64,000 bases of DNA from Arenibacter sp040216555 (GCA_040216555.1 JAVJOW010000009.1:62001-126000); one strand, 5' to 3'; positions 45,071 through 55,189 are shown, numbered from the stretch's first letter. Made by a program: numbers and translations. The notes: generated by a model not told the origin, from the letters alone.

Positions 45071-45325
45071 TTAAAGTCCACCACAACAGGAAGGTGCGTT
45101 CCCTTTGTCTTCATCCGATTTGCATAATTCCGCTATTTCTTTGTACAGTTCATGAAAGTCCTTTTTGATAAGAAGTGCCAGTTTCTTTGCGGATTTAGGC
45201 TCGGAGTTTACCATCTCCAACAGTGTTTCAAAGGCCTCTTCAAGTAACCTTGGTTCATCCTCCAATGCTTGGTAAAATGGCTCAAGGTCTATTTTGTTCT
45301 GTTTTTGTAGTGCTTCTGTTTTCAT
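45071..45325 (-). CDS. Small hypothetical protein with a C-terminal CCGG
   Basis: 84 residues, mainly helical and charged, ending NAPSCCGGL. I do not recognise it. The CCGG end suggests metal or redox binding. It lies 153 bases downstream of the MBL gene start and 48 bases from the ATP-cone endonuclease gene, all on the minus strand. Confidence 0.6.
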   Translation of the reverse strand: MKTEALQKQNKIDLEPFYQALEDEPRLLEEAFETLLEMVNSEPKSAKKLALLIKKDFHELYKEIAELCKSDEDKGNAPSCCGGL

Positions 45326-45373
45326 CTGTATTCTATTTAAGATTAATAAATGTTTATTTACTTATTTTTCATT

Positions 45374-46213
45374 TTAATGCGTGGTACATAATTTTTCCGA
45401 ATCTTCAAGAATGTCTTTTTGTCGCCGTTTGGATATACCTATTTGTTCCAATAGTGAAGGGCTTTTGTTAATTTCCTTGCAGAGCACAATGCCTTTATCC
45501 AATAATTTGGACTTCTCGATCTTTGTCAATGTTGTTAAAGAGGTTAAGGGATGTAGGCCGGATCTGTCTATCCGTTCTTTTAGACCGTCCCCCTTTGGAT
45601 AATCCCAACTTGTGAGCAACAACCCAACACAGGTTCCATATTGTATTGCATCTGTCGTGAAGCGGGTGTTAGTATATACACCACCTTGATGGAATTTGGT
45701 TTCATGGCCCTGCTGTTTCTCCCATTGTTTTTCTACATCCAAAAATCTGGATTGGATGTAGAGTGGAATCTTTACATTGCAGTTCCTGCCCTGATCACTA
45801 TGATATTTGCATTCGATCATATAATGTTTATTGTCTTTTTGGGCTATCACATCCACTTCGTGCTGTACACAATTGCCCTGAACAATTACTCCGACTTTTG
45901 TGTCAAAACCTTCGTGTGCCAATAGTTTACCTACCAGTTTTTCAAATGGATAACCTGAAGGACCAAGTTCCATAAGTGCCTTTTTAAGCTTATATCGAGA
46001 GGCATTTACCCTAGCCTTGCCTTTGAGCATCCTGAACGCCATTTGATATATCTTTTTGGTAGTCATTCCATCGTACACTTCCTTTACAATATCTTGAACT
46101 ATCTCTTCCACCAACAATTTATCGGTTCCAGCTCGTTCTAATGAAATTCTTACCTTTTCTATTTCAAAAGGTACTTTGTCCCCGTTTGCTTTTATAATAT
46201 TTATCTTATCCAT
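45374..46213 (-). CDS. ATP-cone domain fused to an Mrr-like restriction endonuclease domain
   Basis: 279 residues from the ATG at 46213; an earlier ATG at 46246 would add 11 residues and lies inside the K+ channel gene. Residues 1-85 form an ATP cone (IKANGDKVPFEIEKVRISLERA), a nucleotide-sensing domain known from ribonucleotide reductase and NrdR. The second part has PFEKLVGKLLAHEGF and HEVDVIAQKDNKHYMIECKYH, a PD-(D/E)xK nuclease core (Asp-x-x, Glu-Cys-Lys). The combination suggests a nuclease controlled by ATP or dATP level. Its C-terminus has no clear domain. It overlaps the channel gene by eight bases. Confidence 0.85.
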   Translation of the reverse strand: MDKINIIKANGDKVPFEIEKVRISLERAGTDKLLVEEIVQDIVKEVYDGMTTKKIYQMAFRMLKGKARVNASRYKLKKALMELGPSGYPFEKLVGKLLAHEGFDTKVGVIVQGNCVQHEVDVIAQKDNKHYMIECKYHSDQGRNCNVKIPLYIQSRFLDVEKQWEKQQGHETKFHQGGVYTNTRFTTDAIQYGTCVGLLLTSWDYPKGDGLKERIDRSGLHPLTSLTTLTKIEKSKLLDKGIVLCKEINKSPSLLEQIGISKRRQKDILEDSEKLCTTH

Positions 46214-46760
46214 TGATGTGTATTTTTTTAATATTGGCCAAAGCAAAGACTATCAAGAAAAAACTTAAAAATATTTCTAGCATAACAACGAATCTGGCTA
46301 CGTCAGAAGTTGGAATAATATCGCCGTAGCCTACTGTTGAAAAGGTAATCACACTGAAGTAAAAAAAGTGGTACAAATTATACAAGTAAGAGTTTGAATA
46401 ATCGGGAACACCTTCAAATGTGGTAGGACTGAATTGGAAAAGACAGGCATAATCGGTTGCAAAGGAGAAAATACTTATGGTGATTATCAATCCAAAAACC
46501 CAAAGCAATCTCTCCAATGAATGACAGATTTTTATCAATTTTGACAGTCGTTTCAAGGTAGTCATCGTAATCACTATGGTCTTTCCCAATGCGGCTGTTA
46601 TTATGATAATGTGGAATGGCAAAGTACTATGATCGATTGTTGACATTAAAACAACATAGAAGATGCCAATTCCCAAAATGGTGACGAGTGGCAAGACCGT
46701 TCTTCCCAACAATAATTTGTAAAAGGGCTTTTTTTGTATTTGATTTAAGCTATCCGACAT
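46206..46760 (-). CDS. Potassium channel family protein
   Basis: 184 residues with four hydrophobic segments (about 19-38, 45-63, 85-107 and 152-178). The pore loop is SVITFSTVGYGDIIPT, the K+ selectivity filter TVGYGD. The last two segments resemble TM-pore-TM channels. There is no regulatory domain; a homotetramer is likely. It is co-directional with the universal stress protein upstream (16 bases). Confidence 0.9.
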   Translation of the reverse strand: MSDSLNQIQKKPFYKLLLGRTVLPLVTILGIGIFYVVLMSTIDHSTLPFHIIIITAALGKTIVITMTTLKRLSKLIKICHSLERLLWVFGLIITISIFSFATDYACLFQFSPTTFEGVPDYSNSYLYNLYHFFYFSVITFSTVGYGDIIPTSDVARFVVMLEIFLSFFLIVFALANIKKIHING

Positions 46761-46776
46761 TGAATTATACTTTTTT

Positions 46777-47607
46777 TTAAATTTTAATCGTCATTACCGG
46801 AAGTGCGGAATGGTTGGCCATTCCTTCAGCGATACTTTTGGAAAACAAACTCAAAAATCCCGTACTGCCGTGGGTGGACATAGCAATCAAATCCGTTGGT
46901 TCGTGTTTAACGAACGTGTTTATGCCAGTTTCCACAGACGGTTCGTTATTGACGTACATGGAATAGTTTTTCAAATCGGGAAACTTCTCCAAAAATCTCT
47001 TAATCGGATCCAGACCTGCTTCGATACTATTGGTATCAGTTTGGGTGTTGATTCGCAACAAACGAATATGGGCATTGCATTTTTTCGCAATTGAAATTAC
47101 ATGCTCGAAAGCACCACTCACATCCTCCATAAAATCAGAAACAAATACTATATTTTTAAAAGGGAACGCAACGTCATCTCCTTTCACCACGATTACGGGT
47201 ACATCTGATTTTCTAATGATTTTTTCCACATTGCTACCCAATAATTCCCTTACGGTCCCTTTGGTACCACTGCTTCCCGTTATGATAAAATCATGATGAA
47301 AATGACCGGAATGTCGTAAAATATTGGTTGTTTCTATTTGGTATTCCAAGAATGTCTGGCATTTTAAGCCTTCCTTTTCAGCCTTTTTTTCCAATTCCCG
47401 TAAGGCGGATTTGGCCGACCCGATTTCCCTCAAGGTATCAGGGTATCTTTTTTCTTTTAGCTTGTCAAGTTTTACCCAGTCTACGGGGGTATGTATCAAG
47501 TGAAAGAAATGGATTTCCGCTTCATACAGCTTGGCCATTTCAATTCCCAAATTAGCTGCTTTGGTACAGTTTTCGGAAAAATCGGTAGGTACTAGTATAT
47601 TTTTCAT
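46777..47607 (-). CDS. Universal stress protein (two-domain)
   Basis: 276 residues, so two UspA units in tandem. The first (MKNILVPTDFSENCTKAANLG) ends at IIVVKGDD; the second starts FKNIVFVSDFMEDV and ends in AMSTHGSTGFLSLFSKSIAEG with HSALPVMTIKI. The ATP loop G-x2-G-x9-G is recognisable in the first unit (GSSGTKGTVRELLGSNVE). These proteins accumulate in starvation, hypoxia or stationary phase. It is placed in a run of stress and fermentation genes. Confidence 0.92.
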   Translation of the reverse strand: MKNILVPTDFSENCTKAANLGIEMAKLYEAEIHFFHLIHTPVDWVKLDKLKEKRYPDTLREIGSAKSALRELEKKAEKEGLKCQTFLEYQIETTNILRHSGHFHHDFIITGSSGTKGTVRELLGSNVEKIIRKSDVPVIVVKGDDVAFPFKNIVFVSDFMEDVSGAFEHVISIAKKCNAHIRLLRINTQTDTNSIEAGLDPIKRFLEKFPDLKNYSMYVNNEPSVETGINTFVKHEPTDLIAMSTHGSTGFLSLFSKSIAEGMANHSALPVMTIKI

Positions 47608-47662
47608 AGTGATTGTTTTTTAAGATTCATATATTTAAACGATTAAAAGAAACTTGTCGTTT

Positions 47663-48658
47663 TTAGTTATTAGCAACTTCGTTTCCCGAATCGATTTGTT
47701 TTTCAAAGCAATCCAGATTATAAATTGTGGTGTCCGCAATGTTTGTCAGTGCAGTATCGGTCAAGAAGGCCTGGTGGCTCGTTATCAGAACGTTGTTGAA
47801 AGTCATTAAACGCGCAATCACATCATCCTGAAGTATTTCATCCGAATGATCTTCAAAGAAGAGTCCTTCCTCTTCTTCATAGACATCCATCCCAAAATAA
47901 CCAACTTTTCCTGATTTTAATCCTTGAATAACCGCTTTGGTATCCACCAAACCACCTCTACTTGTATTGATAAGCATTACTCCTGGTTTCATAAGAGAAA
48001 TATGCTTGTCATTGATCAAATGTTTGGTGGAAGGAGTTAAAGGGACATGTAAGCTAATGATATCAGATTCACTGCATAGCGTTTTACAATCAGTATAGCA
48101 AACCCCATATTTTTCAACGAGCGATTCATCTTCGGAGGTATCAAAGGTCATTATTTTACAGCCAAAACCATGGAGTATTTTAACAAGGATAGCCCCGATT
48201 TTCCCGGTGCCCATTACCCCGACCGTCTTTCCATTCAGGTCAAAACCCGTCAATCCGTTCAAGGAGAAATTCATATCCCTCACCCTATTGTGTGACCTGA
48301 TCAGTTTTCTGTTCAAGGCCAATATCAGGGCGACGGTATGTTCAGCAATGGCATAAGGGGAGTAGGATGGAACGCGTGAAACTTTGATACCCAATTCAGC
48401 GGCCTTTTTAGTATTTACATTGTTGTATCCAGCGGTTCGCAGGGCAATGTATTTTATTCCAAAGGCACTTAGTTTATCAAGTACTTCGGCCGAAGCATCG
48501 TCACTCGTAAATAGGCTCACTGCATCTGCTCCCTGAGCCAAGGAAACAGTGATTTCGGTCAGCCGTACATCAAGTAGGTTAAGCTCGTGCTTGCCTTTGT
48601 TTGCAGCTACCAAATGGGGCTCTTCAAATTTGTGGGTGCTGAATACCGTTGTTTTCAT
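47663..48658 (-). CDS. ldhA: D-lactate dehydrogenase-type 2-hydroxyacid dehydrogenase
   Basis: 331 residues. NAD motif VGVMGTGKIGAILVKIL, catalytic sequence LINTSRGGLVDTKAV (Arg nearby), and ITSHQAFLTDTALTNI (catalytic His) match LdhA-type D-lactate dehydrogenases of about 330 residues. It reduces pyruvate to D-lactate and regenerates NAD. Next to phosphoketolase and acetate kinase it fits fermentation during oxygen limitation. Confidence 0.92.
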   Translation of the reverse strand: MKTTVFSTHKFEEPHLVAANKGKHELNLLDVRLTEITVSLAQGADAVSLFTSDDASAEVLDKLSAFGIKYIALRTAGYNNVNTKKAAELGIKVSRVPSYSPYAIAEHTVALILALNRKLIRSHNRVRDMNFSLNGLTGFDLNGKTVGVMGTGKIGAILVKILHGFGCKIMTFDTSEDESLVEKYGVCYTDCKTLCSESDIISLHVPLTPSTKHLINDKHISLMKPGVMLINTSRGGLVDTKAVIQGLKSGKVGYFGMDVYEEEEGLFFEDHSDEILQDDVIARLMTFNNVLITSHQAFLTDTALTNIADTTIYNLDCFEKQIDSGNEVANN

Positions 48659-48722
48659 TTTGTTTTATTAAAATTTATTGTACTAATTCTTGGAGTTCTA
48701 ATAGTCCTTATAAAGAGCCCAT

Positions 48723-51107
48723 TTAGTTTTTCCATTTCCAGTTTCTGATCTCGGGCATATCCAAACCGTTTTTCCGTATGAAATAGTTGTGCTCGATCAG
48801 CTTGTCCTGCATTTCCTGTTTTAGATAGGCCACTTCATCTCCTAGGTTCGGCAACCTGTCCAAGACATCCTGTACTAAATGAAAACGATCCATATCATTT
48901 AGAACCGTCATATCAAAAGCGGTCGTGATAGTTCCTTCTTCCTTATACCCCCTTACGTGAATATTGGCATGGTTAGTTCGATTATAGGTTAGCCTGTGTA
49001 CAAGCCAAGGATAGCCGTGAAAAGCGAATATGACAGGCTTGTTTTTAGTGAACAACATATCAAAATCGGCATCCTTTAATCCATGAGGATGCGCCGTATC
49101 GGTTTGTAGCTTCATTAGATCCACCACATTTACAACACGTATTTTCAGATAAGGTAATTTTTCACGTAATATGGACACTGCTGCCAACGTTTCAAGAGTT
49201 GGCACATCCCCTGCGCAGGCCATAACTACATCGGGTTCCGCATCTCTATCAGTGCTCGCCCAGGTCCAAATACCGATGCCCTTGGCACAATGTATGACCG
49301 CTTCTTCCATGGGAAGCCATTGGGGTGCGGGATGTTTACCGGCTATCACGACATTTACATAATGTTTGCTGCGGAAACAATGGTCCATTACGGATAAAAG
49401 ACAATTGGCATCCGGTGGCAGATATACCCGGACTATTTCGGCTTTTTTATTTACGACATGATCAATAAAGCCTGGATCCTGATGGGTAAACCCGTTATGG
49501 TCTTGCCGCCATACATGGGAGGCCAATAGAATGTTCAGGGAAGCAATTTTTCTGCGCCAAGGTAACTCTGAGGTTACTTTTAGCCATTTGGCATGTTGGT
49601 TGAACATGGAATCTATAATATGGATAAATGCCTCGTAGCAATTAAACAGACCGTGTCGTCCAGTCAAGAGATACCCTTCCAACCAACCCTCGCATTGGTG
49701 TTCGCTCAGCATTTCCACTACACGTCCGTCTTTTTTAAGAAGTTCATCGGTTTTCATGATCTCGGCTTCCCATTGTCTACTAGTGGCCTCGAAAACTGAA
49801 TTCAAACGGTTTGAAAGTGTTTCATCAGGGCCAAAAATCCTAAAGTTTCGTTGTTTTTCGTTCAACTTGATAATATCCCTTGCGAATTCTCCAAGAACGC
49901 GAGTATCGCCTTTTCCCATCTCTCCACGTACCGATACATTTAAGCCATACCCCCTAAAATCGGGCATGCGAAGATCTTTCAGTAAGATGCCTCCATTGGC
50001 ATGCGGGTTGGAACCCATTCGCCGCTCACCTTTAGGGGCCAAATCCACCAGATCGGCCAAAAGATGCCCTTGTTCATCAAAAAGTTCTTCAGGTCTGTAG
50101 CTTTTGAACCATGTCTCAAGTTGCTTAAGGTGTTCCTGATTACTGGCAGCATCAGCCAACGGCACCTGATGTGATCGAAAATGGTTTTCCACGGGCAAAC
50201 CATTCACAAACTTGGGGCCCGTCCATCCTTTGGGGGATTTTAAAATAATCATTGGCCAATGGGGACGTTCCCAATTGTCATTTTGAGCCGCATTCTCCTT
50301 AATCGTTTTTATTTCCTCGATTACTTTATCCAACAATGCCCCCATTTTCCGATGCATTGTCATAGGTTCATCGCCCTCGATGAAATAAGGCTTCCAGCCG
50401 TACCCTAAAAAAAGCTGTTCCAGCTCTGTATCCCCGATCCGGGCAAGAATTGTTGGGTTGGCAATCTTATACCCATTGAGGTGCAGAATAGGAAGTACCA
50501 CACCGTCCGTTACAGGATTTAGAAATTTGTTGGAGTGCCAAGCGGTAGCCAAAGGACCTGTTTCCGCTTCCCCGTCGCCCACTATACAGGACACGATCAG
50601 ATCTGGATTATCAAAGGCCGCCCCGAAAGCATGGCTGAGCGAATAGCCCAACTCGCCCCCCTCATGAATTGATCCTGGGCATTCTGGGGATACATGGCTG
50701 GGAATACCGCCAGGAAAAGAAAATTGGGTAAACAGTTTTCTCAATCCCTCTTCGTCTTGGCTAATATCAGGATATACCTCACTATAGGTTCCCTCAAGAT
50801 AAGTGCTTCCGACGATGGCGGGTCCTCCATGTCCAGGACCCGACACATAAATCATGTTCAGGTCATATTTTTTGATGATACGGTTTAGATGAACATATAT
50901 GAAATTTTGGCCCGGGGTAGTGCCCCAATGACCCAATAACATGGGTTTAATATGTTCCGTCTTCAGGGGTTGTCGCATTAAGGGGTTATCCCTTAAATAG
51001 ATCTGGCCTACGGAAAGATAATTCGCCGCCCGCCAGTACGCATCCATTTTATCCAAAAGTTCCTGCGCTATTTGAACTGACCCTAATTCACTATTTTGAT
51101 TTTCCAT
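48723..51107 (-). CDS. xfp: Phosphoketolase (Xfp/Xpk)
   Basis: 794 residues, the usual size. Family motifs are GPGHGGPAIVGSTYLEGTYS, the ThDP region IVGDGEAETGPLATAWHSNK and LNGYKIANPT. It splits xylulose 5-phosphate or fructose 6-phosphate with phosphate into acetyl phosphate plus glyceraldehyde 3-phosphate or erythrose 4-phosphate. Acetate kinase lies six bases upstream, so the pair makes ATP from sugar phosphate without pyruvate. It is not part of standard Bacteroidota glycolysis and is typical for accessory clusters. Confidence 0.96.
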   Translation of the reverse strand: MENQNSELGSVQIAQELLDKMDAYWRAANYLSVGQIYLRDNPLMRQPLKTEHIKPMLLGHWGTTPGQNFIYVHLNRIIKKYDLNMIYVSGPGHGGPAIVGSTYLEGTYSEVYPDISQDEEGLRKLFTQFSFPGGIPSHVSPECPGSIHEGGELGYSLSHAFGAAFDNPDLIVSCIVGDGEAETGPLATAWHSNKFLNPVTDGVVLPILHLNGYKIANPTILARIGDTELEQLFLGYGWKPYFIEGDEPMTMHRKMGALLDKVIEEIKTIKENAAQNDNWERPHWPMIILKSPKGWTGPKFVNGLPVENHFRSHQVPLADAASNQEHLKQLETWFKSYRPEELFDEQGHLLADLVDLAPKGERRMGSNPHANGGILLKDLRMPDFRGYGLNVSVRGEMGKGDTRVLGEFARDIIKLNEKQRNFRIFGPDETLSNRLNSVFEATSRQWEAEIMKTDELLKKDGRVVEMLSEHQCEGWLEGYLLTGRHGLFNCYEAFIHIIDSMFNQHAKWLKVTSELPWRRKIASLNILLASHVWRQDHNGFTHQDPGFIDHVVNKKAEIVRVYLPPDANCLLSVMDHCFRSKHYVNVVIAGKHPAPQWLPMEEAVIHCAKGIGIWTWASTDRDAEPDVVMACAGDVPTLETLAAVSILREKLPYLKIRVVNVVDLMKLQTDTAHPHGLKDADFDMLFTKNKPVIFAFHGYPWLVHRLTYNRTNHANIHVRGYKEEGTITTAFDMTVLNDMDRFHLVQDVLDRLPNLGDEVAYLKQEMQDKLIEHNYFIRKNGLDMPEIRNWKWKN

Positions 51108-51113
51108 GTCTTA

Positions 51114-52331
51114 TTAATTTTTATGCTGTCTTTCTTTACTTTTAAAATCGTTGTATAGATCTGCCGTGCATTTTGCAATCATCAACTCTTCGTTAGTAGG
51201 GATTACCAATACTTTTATTTTGCTCTCTGCCTTCGAGATTTGAAATCCATTTTGTTCGTTTTGCTCTTCATCCAATTCTATTCCTGTAAAGCCCAAACCT
51301 TTACAGATTCTCGAACGGATGATTGGGGCATTTTCACCTATACCGCCGGAGAAGACCAATATATCAAGTCCACTTAATACAGCCATAAATGAACCGATCC
51401 ACTTTTTTATCTGATAACAAAATAAGGCTACCGCCTCAGCTGCCCTTTCGTCTGAACTTTCTTTTTGCAGTAGGTCCTGCATATCGGCACTGGTTTCCGA
51501 AACCCCCAAGAGACCAGCTTCATGATTGATCAAATGATTGAACTGTTTAGTATTCAGACCTTCGCTTTTCATCATAAACCAAGCAACCCCAGGATCCAAA
51601 TCCCCACTTCGGGAGCCCATGACACACCCACCTGCAGGGGTAAATCCCATAGTGGTTTCGACACTCCTCCCTTCTTTCAAAGCCACTAAACTGGCCCCGT
51701 TTCCCAAGTGGGCAAGAATGATACGCCCTTTAGCTTCTTCCACACCTATTGTTTTTTTCAGTTCTTCCACGAGGTAGGCATACGATAGACCGTGAAAACC
51801 GTATTTTTGAACGCCGGCTTGGTCAAAGCGCCTTGGTATGGGCAGAATCTTTGCTATGCGTGGTAATGTTGCATGAAAGGCAGTATCGAAACAGGCTACT
51901 TGAAATATTCCAAGGCATCGCTGCCTGAAAAGTTCGATGATTTCGATTTCGGCAGGAAGATGTTCCGGGTCATAGTCCTTTATTAGCTTTAATTCCTTTA
52001 ACAAAGTTGCATCTATTACCTCCGCACAAGAATGTGCCTTTCCGTGGACGATGCGATGGCCGATACATTTGACCCTATCAAAACCAGCTTGCCTTTTTAA
52101 CCAAAGGATCAAAAAGATGGCTGCCTCGTAAAAACCGGGACAGTATATTTCATATCCCTTCTTTTCATCAAGGTCGAGATTGGAAACATTGAAAGTCGTA
52201 GTCGCCAACCCAATTCGGTTAATACACCCAGAAAATATGAGTTTCGGAGTTTTGGCCATTTCATACATAGCGAACTTGATGCTGGATGAACCACCATTGA
52301 TCGTTAAGATATTTGAATTTTCCGGAAGCAT
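51114..52331 (-). CDS. ackA: Acetate kinase family protein
   Basis: 405 residues. Motifs: NGGSSSIKFAMYEM at the N-terminus, AHLGNGASLVALKEGRSVET, and FSGGIGENAPIIRSRI. It phosphorylates ADP from acetyl phosphate and releases acetate. Phosphoketolase follows six bases later and supplies the substrate. The sequence is of the acetate/propionate kinase type, with slightly unusual loops, perhaps a second copy beside the chromosomal one. Confidence 0.95.
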   Translation of the reverse strand: MLPENSNILTINGGSSSIKFAMYEMAKTPKLIFSGCINRIGLATTTFNVSNLDLDEKKGYEIYCPGFYEAAIFLILWLKRQAGFDRVKCIGHRIVHGKAHSCAEVIDATLLKELKLIKDYDPEHLPAEIEIIELFRQRCLGIFQVACFDTAFHATLPRIAKILPIPRRFDQAGVQKYGFHGLSYAYLVEELKKTIGVEEAKGRIILAHLGNGASLVALKEGRSVETTMGFTPAGGCVMGSRSGDLDPGVAWFMMKSEGLNTKQFNHLINHEAGLLGVSETSADMQDLLQKESSDERAAEAVALFCYQIKKWIGSFMAVLSGLDILVFSGGIGENAPIIRSRICKGLGFTGIELDEEQNEQNGFQISKAESKIKVLVIPTNEELMIAKCTADLYNDFKSKERQHKN

Positions 52332-52441
52332 TTATTTTCTAGTTTACATTTATAAATTATCTATACCTAAGGTTTTGATGACGTGATTGCTATTTGGATC
52401 CTATCATAAATCCAGATAAGTAAAATCACAATCCTTTTCTT

Positions 52442-52621
52442 TCATAAAAGATGATGCCATTTCTTTATATTTCGCCCCAAGCTCATAACGCACCATTCCA
52501 ATAATGCCGGTTGTTCGGAACAAGTGGTATTTCGAACCGCCTTCTTCAGTTCTATCTGCAACAGCTCCTCGTCGAAACAGACTTTTTTTATTATGGTTTC
52601 ATGATATTTCAGTGTCTCCAT
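52442..52621 (-). CDS. Small protein of 59 residues
   Basis: ATG at 52619-52621, TGA at 52442-52444. It begins METLKYHETIIKKVCFDEEL and contains IELKKAVR and PALLEWC. I recall short Bacteroidota proteins with this pattern (KVSFD...ELxKA...L..W). Another frame over the 3' part also reads without stops (MVRYELGAKYKEMASSF...), so one cannot be certain which frame is used or whether a frameshift joins them. It lies between glucan phosphorylase and acetate kinase. Confidence 0.5.
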   Translation of the reverse strand: METLKYHETIIKKVCFDEELLQIELKKAVRNTTCSEQPALLEWCVMSLGRNIKKWHHLL

Positions 52622-52648
52622 TTTTCTTTTTATATTTTAAGTTCTATT

Positions 52649-55189
52649 CTAATACTGCCACAAAATCAAGTTGTCTTCTAATGGTACAGAAATGCCTTCG
52701 TAGCTGGGTACAATACGAACGGTATAATGATCTGAAGGTCGGGAAGTATTTGCCTGTGCATAAAAATTATGTGCACCATCTTCCCCCAACCAATCAAATG
52801 TCATTTTGATCCTTTCGGACGCTTCACCGTTCAAGCCTTCCGCGAATAGTTCTACCTGAATATGTTTGGGGTCTATTCCTTTCAACCATATGACTACTTT
52901 AAAGTGGTGCTTTTGGCGTTCACTTTCAATTTCGACTCTCCCAAATTGTATGGTATCCCATTTATTTTTAAGATCATGTCCTGCGCTGACAATTCTTTTC
53001 CCTTTAGCTCCTTTCCTAGCTGCGCATTTTTTATAGTTGATTGCCGCTGGCAGATAATAGTCCTCCGTATATTCGCGAACCGTTCGATTGGCGGAAAAAC
53101 GAGGCGTTAGGATCGCCATACTTTTTCGCATGCGTTCCACCCAGGATTCCGACACCCCTTTTTTGTTACGTGCGTAAAATTCGGGGACGACCTGTTGTTC
53201 CAGTATTTCATATAATTCTGCTGCCTCGTGTGCGTCCCATGCCGGATCATCTCCATGTTCTTGGCCATCGCCCAATGCCCAACCCACTTCAGGACTATAT
53301 GCCTCGGCCCACCAACCGTCCAGTACCGACAAATTGAGGCCTCCATTTACAAGTACTTTCATGCCACTGGTACCACTGGCTTCCCATGGTCGTCTCGGCG
53401 TATTGAGCCACACATCGACACCTTGCACCAAATTTTCCGCCAACATAATGTCGTAATCACTTAGAAAGAGGACATGCTTGTACAAATTATGTTCTTGGAT
53501 AAATTGCACCCATTTTCGTATCAAGGCCTTCCCGGATTCATCGAAAGGGGGTGCTTTACCGGCCAACACCAATTGTACCGGATGTTCTGGATGGGTAAGA
53601 ATTCGTACAAAACGTTCCGGATCCTGCAATAAGAGGTCCGGTCTTTTGTAAGGCACAAATCGGCGGGCAAAGCCCAATGTCAAGGTGTCCGGGTCAAAAA
53701 CTTGGTTAGCGATACCAACCACTTCCGACGGTAGGCCCGAGACTATTGCCTGTCTCTCAAACCTTTGCCTTATAAAACCGACGAGCCTGTTTCTGGATTT
53801 AGTCCTAAATTGCCATAACTGCTCATCGGATAACTTTGAAATATGTGCAGAATGATCATCGAGTTCGCCCCTCCAGCGGTCCTTTCCGCAGGATTCCGTC
53901 CAGATTTCATCTGCATATTTGGAGTCCCAGCATGGCATGTGCACTCCATTTGTTACATGGCTTATCGGAACTTCCTCCAATGGCCAACGCGGGAAAAGAT
54001 TGTTAAAAAGAGTTCTACTTACCTCTCCGTGCAATCGGCTAACGCCATTTACCCCCCCGCTGCCACGAATGGCAAGATAGGCCATGTTGAAACTCTCCGA
54101 TCGGTTATTGGCGTCTGTCCGCCCCAAGGCCATCAAATCATGAAAGTTTATGCCCAATTGTTCTTTGGCATAAGTACCTAAATGGTATTCCATAGACTCA
54201 TGACTGAAATGATCAAAACCAGCTGCAACCGCAGTGTGTGTGGTAAATAGGTTGCCCGCTCGAGTAACGGTAAGTGCCTCTTCAAACGAGGTACCGTTCG
54301 CCTTCATAAAATCGTTGGCTCGTTCCAGGACCAAAAAAGCGGCATGCCCTTCGTTCATATGGCAAACTTCGGGAATTATATCCAGGGCCTTAAGCAGCCG
54401 GTAGCCCCCGATACCCAAAATAATCTCCTGTTTTATGCGGAGTTCTGGCCCACCCCCATACAGCTCATCTGTTATTCCACGATGTATGGGCAAGTTGGCA
54501 GCGTCGTTGCTATCCAACAGATAGAGCTTAGACCGTCCTACCTGTACCTGCCATGCCCGGAGCCATATCGGGTGACCCGGCAACGATACCTTTATACGTA
54601 GCCACTCCCCGTTAGGTAAACGTAAGGGCGTAATGGGCAATTGTCCCGGGTCATTATAGGGAAATAAGGCATTTTGCGTTCCATATTTGTCAATTTCCTG
54701 ACGGAAATAGCCTTTGGCATAAAGTAGTCCCACGGCAACAACGGGTACCCCCAGATCACTGGCTGATTTTAATTGATCACCCGCTACATTTCCGAGGCCT
54801 CCGGCATATATGGGTAGGGCCTCATTAAGCATATATTCCATACTAAAATAGGCAATAGTGGTAAGCGGTGTCTTCGGATGCTTTTTCTGAAACCAAGTGG
54901 GAGTTGAATTCGCTTGCTCATTTGCCTTTAATAGGCCATCGAGCTTTTCCCGAAAAGCTGGATCTGCCAAATGTTCCTCCAGTCGATTTCGTGAAATCGT
55001 TTGCAAAATTACCCATGGGTTCTGCGTGAATTCCCAAAGTTCCGGATCCAGTTGTTGCCATAGTTCATCCGAGGCATGGTTCCATGACCATCGTATGTTC
55101 AGGGCCAGTTCTATCAGTGCATCGATTCCCTCGATGTCTGTGTGCATTAATCCGTAGATTTGATTTGCATTGTATTTTTGTTTTTTCAT
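52649..55189 (-). CDS. glgP: Alpha-glucan phosphorylase
   Basis: 846 residues, normal for the bacterial GlgP-type enzyme of the 'alpha-glucan family phosphorylase' class. Recognisable stretches are YFSMEYMLNEALPIYAGGLG, GFARRFVPYKRPDLLL and the PLP site EASGTSGMKVLVNGGLNLS (Lys in SGMK). It releases glucose 1-phosphate from glycogen or maltodextrin. It pairs with the amylase gene 35 bases upstream; together they feed sugar phosphates to the fermentation genes. Confidence 0.95.
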   Translation of the reverse strand: MKKQKYNANQIYGLMHTDIEGIDALIELALNIRWSWNHASDELWQQLDPELWEFTQNPWVILQTISRNRLEEHLADPAFREKLDGLLKANEQANSTPTWFQKKHPKTPLTTIAYFSMEYMLNEALPIYAGGLGNVAGDQLKSASDLGVPVVAVGLLYAKGYFRQEIDKYGTQNALFPYNDPGQLPITPLRLPNGEWLRIKVSLPGHPIWLRAWQVQVGRSKLYLLDSNDAANLPIHRGITDELYGGGPELRIKQEIILGIGGYRLLKALDIIPEVCHMNEGHAAFLVLERANDFMKANGTSFEEALTVTRAGNLFTTHTAVAAGFDHFSHESMEYHLGTYAKEQLGINFHDLMALGRTDANNRSESFNMAYLAIRGSGGVNGVSRLHGEVSRTLFNNLFPRWPLEEVPISHVTNGVHMPCWDSKYADEIWTESCGKDRWRGELDDHSAHISKLSDEQLWQFRTKSRNRLVGFIRQRFERQAIVSGLPSEVVGIANQVFDPDTLTLGFARRFVPYKRPDLLLQDPERFVRILTHPEHPVQLVLAGKAPPFDESGKALIRKWVQFIQEHNLYKHVLFLSDYDIMLAENLVQGVDVWLNTPRRPWEASGTSGMKVLVNGGLNLSVLDGWWAEAYSPEVGWALGDGQEHGDDPAWDAHEAAELYEILEQQVVPEFYARNKKGVSESWVERMRKSMAILTPRFSANRTVREYTEDYYLPAAINYKKCAARKGAKGKRIVSAGHDLKNKWDTIQFGRVEIESERQKHHFKVVIWLKGIDPKHIQVELFAEGLNGEASERIKMTFDWLGEDGAHNFYAQANTSRPSDHYTVRIVPSYEGISVPLEDNLILWQY

